Positions 5,881 through 7,940 of a stretch of DNA of 7,940 nucleotides are shown one piece after another. The stretch comes from Rubrivivax sp. (GTDB lineage Bacteria; Pseudomonadota; Gammaproteobacteria; Burkholderiales; Burkholderiaceae_C). The number at the start of each line of letters is the position of its first letter. Position 1 is the first letter of the stretch. Made by a program: the position numbers and the translations under genes. The stretch is taken from contig JAIXSD010000282.1 of the NCBI GenBank assembly GCA_027484885.1, positions 1 through 7,940 of the forward strand, in the 5' to 3' direction. The notes under the pieces are model-generated. The model was not told the DNA's origin. It did not search any database and saw only the letters and a list, made by a program, of their open reading frames with translations.

Positions 5881-5935
5881 ATTCTCAGAACGCATCACCA
5901 ACCTTGGAAGAAGGCTGCTTTGCAGATTTGATATA
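5881..5935. promoter_or_regulatory. Candidate overlapping divergent promoters, MFS and LysR genes
   Basis: The 106-base gap separates the MFS start (5839) from the LysR start (5946). The hexamer TTGGAA (5904-5909) can act as a -35 for the plus strand with TTTGAT (5927-5932, 17-base spacer). Its complement TTCCAA can act for the minus strand with GAGAAT (5881-5886, 17-base spacer). Matches to consensus are moderate. TTCCAA recurs at 5865-5870, giving a 6-bp inverted repeat with the hexamer. LysR-type regulators usually bind such divergent gaps, but I see no convincing T-N11-A box with clear symmetry. Confidence 0.3.
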
Positions 5936-5945
5936 CGCTTGACGC

Positions 5946-6938
5946 ATGGAAACCCCCTACGGATCCGACCGCTTGGCCTTGATGCAGACCCTGGTCCGCA
6001 TCGTCGAAGCCGGCAGCCTCTCGGCGGCCGCCCAGCAGCTGGGCACCACCCAGCCCACCATCAGCCGGCGCTTGCAGCAGCTTGAACGCCTGCTCGGCGT
6101 GCGGCTGGTGCAGCGATCCACCCATGCCATCAAGCTGACCCAGGATGGCGAGCGCTGCGTCGAGCACGCCAAGGGCTTGATCGAGCGTTGGCAGGCTGTT
6201 GAGGCCGATGTGCGCGGGTTGCAGGACGAGCCGCGCGGCCTGCTGCGGGTCTTGGTGCCTTCGGTCTTTGGACAGCAGCAGCTAATCCCGCCGCTGGTGG
6301 AGTTTCTGAACCGCCACCCGGCCGTGTCGGTGGAATGGCTGCTCCACGACCGGCTGCCGGACTTCATCGCTGAAGACATCGATTGCGCGGTTCGCATCGG
6401 TGCGGTCGAAGACCCCGGCCTGGTGGCCATCCGCCTGGCCGAGCTGCCGCGCATCGTGGTGGCCGCGCCCGGGCTCTGGGGCGAGGGGCCGCCCCCGCAA
6501 GAGCCAGTGGAGCTGGCGCGCCTGCCCTGGCTGGCGCTCAGCAGCTTTTACCGCAGCGAGGTGGTGCTGCGCCACGCCCTGCGGGGTGACACGCAAAGCT
6601 TCGCCATCCAGCCCCGGCTGTCCACCGACCACCTTCACGCGCTCTGCAATGCCGCGCTGGCCGGGCTCGGGGCCGGCATCGCCTCCAGCTGGGCCGTCAG
6701 CGAGGCGCTGGCCTCAGGGCGGCTGGTGCAGCTGGCCCCGCAGTGGACGGCGCCAGCCCTGCCCATCTCCCTGGTGCACCGCCCCACACGCCTGCAACCC
6801 GCCCGCCTGCGCGCCTTCATCCAGCTCATGCGCGAATACCTTCCGCAGATCGCCGGCGTGCAGGCGCCGAGCCGGCCCGGGCCAGGGGCGACGAGGCGGG
6901 AAGAAGGACAGAAGGGCAACCGGCAGAATTCGATCTGA
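5946..6938 (+). CDS. LysR-family transcriptional regulator
   Basis: A 330-residue DNA-binding regulator. The N-terminal winged helix-turn-helix spans about residues 8-66, with LVRIVEAGSLSAAAQQLGTTQPTISRRLQQLERLLGVRLVQRSTHAIKLTQDG recognisable across 16-68 in pieces. A linker helix follows (69-92), then an effector-binding domain from about 96 (RGLLRVLVPSVFGQQQLIPPLVEFLNRHP) resembling the CrgA-like subgroup of Proteobacteria. The last 25 residues or so are polar and Gly/Arg-rich, beyond the usual family end near 300. The ATG at 5946 fits the family start; no clear ribosome binding site precedes it. It probably controls the divergent MFS gene and itself, by analogy with many LysR-transporter pairs. 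The effector is unknown. Confidence 0.93.
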   Translation: METPYGSDRLALMQTLVRIVEAGSLSAAAQQLGTTQPTISRRLQQLERLLGVRLVQRSTHAIKLTQDGERCVEHAKGLIERWQAVEADVRGLQDEPRGLLRVLVPSVFGQQQLIPPLVEFLNRHPAVSVEWLLHDRLPDFIAEDIDCAVRIGAVEDPGLVAIRLAELPRIVVAAPGLWGEGPPPQEPVELARLPWLALSSFYRSEVVLRHALRGDTQSFAIQPRLSTDHLHALCNAALAGLGAGIASSWAVSEALASGRLVQLAPQWTAPALPISLVHRPTRLQPARLRAFIQLMREYLPQIAGVQAPSRPGPGATRREEGQKGNRQNSI

Positions 6939-6967
6939 ACCCTGGCGGTGCCCTGCGGCACGCGCCT

Positions 6968-7036
6968 GCGCTGACCGTTCACACCTCACCCGTCACCCGA
7001 CATCGGCCAGAGGTCAGCGCTCGGAACTCGGAGCGC
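6968..7036. repeat. Two mutually exclusive inverted repeats in convergent gap
   Basis: The gap 6939-7054 lies between the convergent LysR gene and the GreA/B-like gene. GCGCTGACC (6968-6976) pairs perfectly with GGTCAGCGC (7012-7020), a 9-bp stem with a 35-nt spacer. GCGCTC (7017-7022) also pairs perfectly with GAGCGC (7031-7036) with an 8-nt loop. The two stems share bases 7017-7020, so only one can form at a time. No T-run follows either stem. A role in transcript ends is plausible from position only. Confidence 0.45.
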
Positions 7037-7054
7037 AGTCAGCCCACCCTTGCC

Positions 7055-7537
7055 TCACTCCACCCGCAGCACCTCAAACTGCTGCCGAAGCGCGCCCATC
7101 TGCAGCAAGACCTCGTCTCCTTCGCACTTGCCCAGCAGGGCCCGGGCCAAGGGCGCATCGCTGCTGAGCACCTGCACGGGTGGATTGGCGCCAAGCAGCT
7201 TCATGCTGCCGCCATCCGGCCCGAGAAACAGCCATTGCTGCTGCTCAGCCGCATCGAGCAGGCACACCAGTGCGCCCAGCTGTATGCCTCGGCCGGCATC
7301 GTAGGCTTGCGGGCGGAACTGGCGCCAATTCACCATCGCCTGGCGGATGGCCTCAGCGCGGCGGGCCTGGCCAGTGGCCAGATAGGCGGCCTCCAGGCCC
7401 AGGGTGTCGTACTTGTTCTCGGCGATGTTTTCTTCGTGCGTGGCCGTCTCATGCGCCGCCCGCGCCGACTGTTCGACTTGCAGCAGGTCTTCGGCGAGCC
7501 GATCCAGCACCTGCTGCTGCAGCAAGAATTTATCCAT
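7055..7537 (-). CDS. GreA/GreB-family transcription elongation factor-like protein
   Basis: A 160-residue protein, the same size as GreA (about 158). The N-terminal half (1-75) is helical and forms the predicted coiled-coil hairpin. It carries the motif HEENIAENKYDTLGLEAAYLATGQARR in pieces across 33-60, which is characteristic of a GreA/B side family and differs from the canonical GDLSENAEYHAA tip of GreA. Acidic residues E35, E36, E40 and D44 are candidates for the tip that enters the RNA polymerase secondary channel. The C-terminal half ends with APLARALLGKCEGDEVLLQ (128-146), the FKBP-like Gre C-domain that binds polymerase. The ATG at 7537 is preferred to an in-frame TTG at 7552; neither has a ribosome binding site. 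It is probably an accessory RNA polymerase secondary-channel factor. Transcript-cleavage activity is not proven by sequence. The glmS terminator lies upstream, so it likely has its own promoter. Confidence 0.85.
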   Translation of the reverse strand: MDKFLLQQQVLDRLAEDLLQVEQSARAAHETATHEENIAENKYDTLGLEAAYLATGQARRAEAIRQAMVNWRQFRPQAYDAGRGIQLGALVCLLDAAEQQQWLFLGPDGGSMKLLGANPPVQVLSSDAPLARALLGKCEGDEVLLQMGALRQQFEVLRVE

Positions 7538-7613
7538 GAAGAACGGCGGCAATTTCTAAGCAGCAGGAGGGGCCAACCTCCCGCCGTGGCCGAAGTGACA
7601 TCGGCGCTCAGGC

Positions 7614-7637
7614 AAAAAACCAGAAGAGGCCCTCTGG
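7614..7637 (-). terminator. Intrinsic terminator of glmS
   Basis: On the minus strand, CCAGA (7637-7633) pairs with TCTGG (7624-7620) around a GGGCCTCT loop that can pair further in part. It is followed directly by six T residues (7619-7614). This is a textbook Rho-independent terminator about 60-80 bases after the glmS stop codon. It separates glmS from the GreA/B-like gene. Confidence 0.8.
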
Positions 7638-7657
7638 CCCCTTCCTCGCTCGGCCCC

Positions 7658-7676
7658 GATTGGCTTCAAACCAATC
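7658..7676. repeat. Second hairpin in the glmS 3' untranslated region
   Basis: GATTGG (7658-7663) and CCAATC (7671-7676) form a perfect 6-bp stem with a 7-base loop. It lies between the glmS stop codon and the intrinsic terminator at 7614-7637. No T-run follows. It may stabilise the mRNA end or act as part of a tandem terminator. Confidence 0.5.
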
Positions 7677-7697
7677 AATAGGAAACGAACATAACCT

Positions 7698-7940
7698 TTA
7701 TTCCACCGTGACCGATTTGGCCAGGTTTCGAGGCTTGTCGACATCCGTTCCACGGGCGCAAGCCGTGTGATACGCCAGCAGCTGCAGCGGGATCACGTGC
7801 AGGATCGGGCTGAGCGCGCCGTAGTGCTCGGGCATGCGGATCACGTGCAGACCCTGCTCGCTTTCGATTTGTGTGTCGCCGTCGGCAAAGACGTAGAGCT
7901 GGCCGCCGCGGGCGCGGACTTCCTGCATATTGCTCTTGAG
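7698..7940 (-). CDS. glmS: Glucosamine-6-phosphate synthase, C-terminal 80 residues (partial at right edge)
   Basis: This is the C-terminal end of the glutamine:fructose-6-phosphate aminotransferase that makes glucosamine-6-phosphate for peptidoglycan and lipopolysaccharide. Visible are the end of the second SIS (sugar isomerase) domain, [33 protein letters not shown], and the conserved tail [10 protein letters not shown], which closes over the active site in this family. E. coli GlmS ends with the same residues. The start and the glutaminase domain lie beyond the right edge, so leader regulation cannot be judged. TAA stop at 7698-7700; a terminator follows at 7614-7637. Confidence 0.97.
   Translation of the reverse strand, partial: LKSNMQEVRARGGQLYVFADGDTQIESEQGLHVIRMPEHYGALSPILHVIPLQLLAYHTACARGTDVDKPRNLAKSVTVE

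Noticed and set aside
7538..7552. TTG start five codons upstream for the Gre-like gene
   Set aside because: The ATG at 7537 gives a family-like N-terminus (MDK...). The TTG has no ribosome binding site and adds no conserved residues.
1..7940. CRISPR arrays, tRNA or rRNA genes, transposases, integrases or prophage genes
   Set aside because: I found no regularly spaced repeats, no tRNA-like cloverleaf ends, and no mobile-element proteins. All sizeable coding stretches are accounted for.

Overview
The window is GC-rich (roughly two thirds G+C by eye) chromosomal DNA. Gene content and protein style suggest a betaproteobacterium of the order Burkholderiales, perhaps near Roseateles, Mitsuaria or Pelomonas. 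This placement rests on recognising the proteins, not on a search. Seven complete genes and two edge-truncated genes fill it, with short intergenic gaps. I see no tRNA, rRNA, CRISPR array, insertion sequence or prophage gene.

Left third (1-2824): a putative carbohydrate-uptake and sugar-phosphorylation locus. A TonB-dependent receptor (minus strand, cut by the left edge) diverges from a two-gene plus-strand operon. That operon holds a ROK-family sugar kinase followed, with a 4-base ATGA overlap, by cutC. The roughly 540-base divergent region between receptor and kinase is the most information-rich non-coding stretch. It contains a good sigma-70-like promoter for the receptor, a 21-bp near-perfect palindrome, a second copy of its core 124 bp away, helically phased GTTTRG repeats, and a receptor leader of about 316 nt with two strong GC-rich hairpins. 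This looks like a sugar-responsive operator system. The kinase lacks a DNA-binding domain, so the regulator must lie outside the window.

Middle (2825-5945): a minus-strand run of three housekeeping or accessory genes. These are a YbaA-like DUF1428 protein, the tRNA pseudouridine-13 synthase truD, and an MFS transporter. The transporter diverges from a LysR-type regulator (5946-6938), the usual arrangement of an efflux pump and its controller.

Right (6939-7940): the LysR gene converges on a GreA/GreB-like transcription factor gene on the minus strand. Upstream of that, separated by a clear intrinsic terminator, is the 3' end of glmS (glucosamine-6-phosphate synthase), cut by the right edge.

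Most of the window is ordinary. I found no convincing new biological system. The best lead is the paired-operator architecture and long structured leader between the receptor and the ROK kinase, together with the unexplained coupling of cutC to a sugar kinase.
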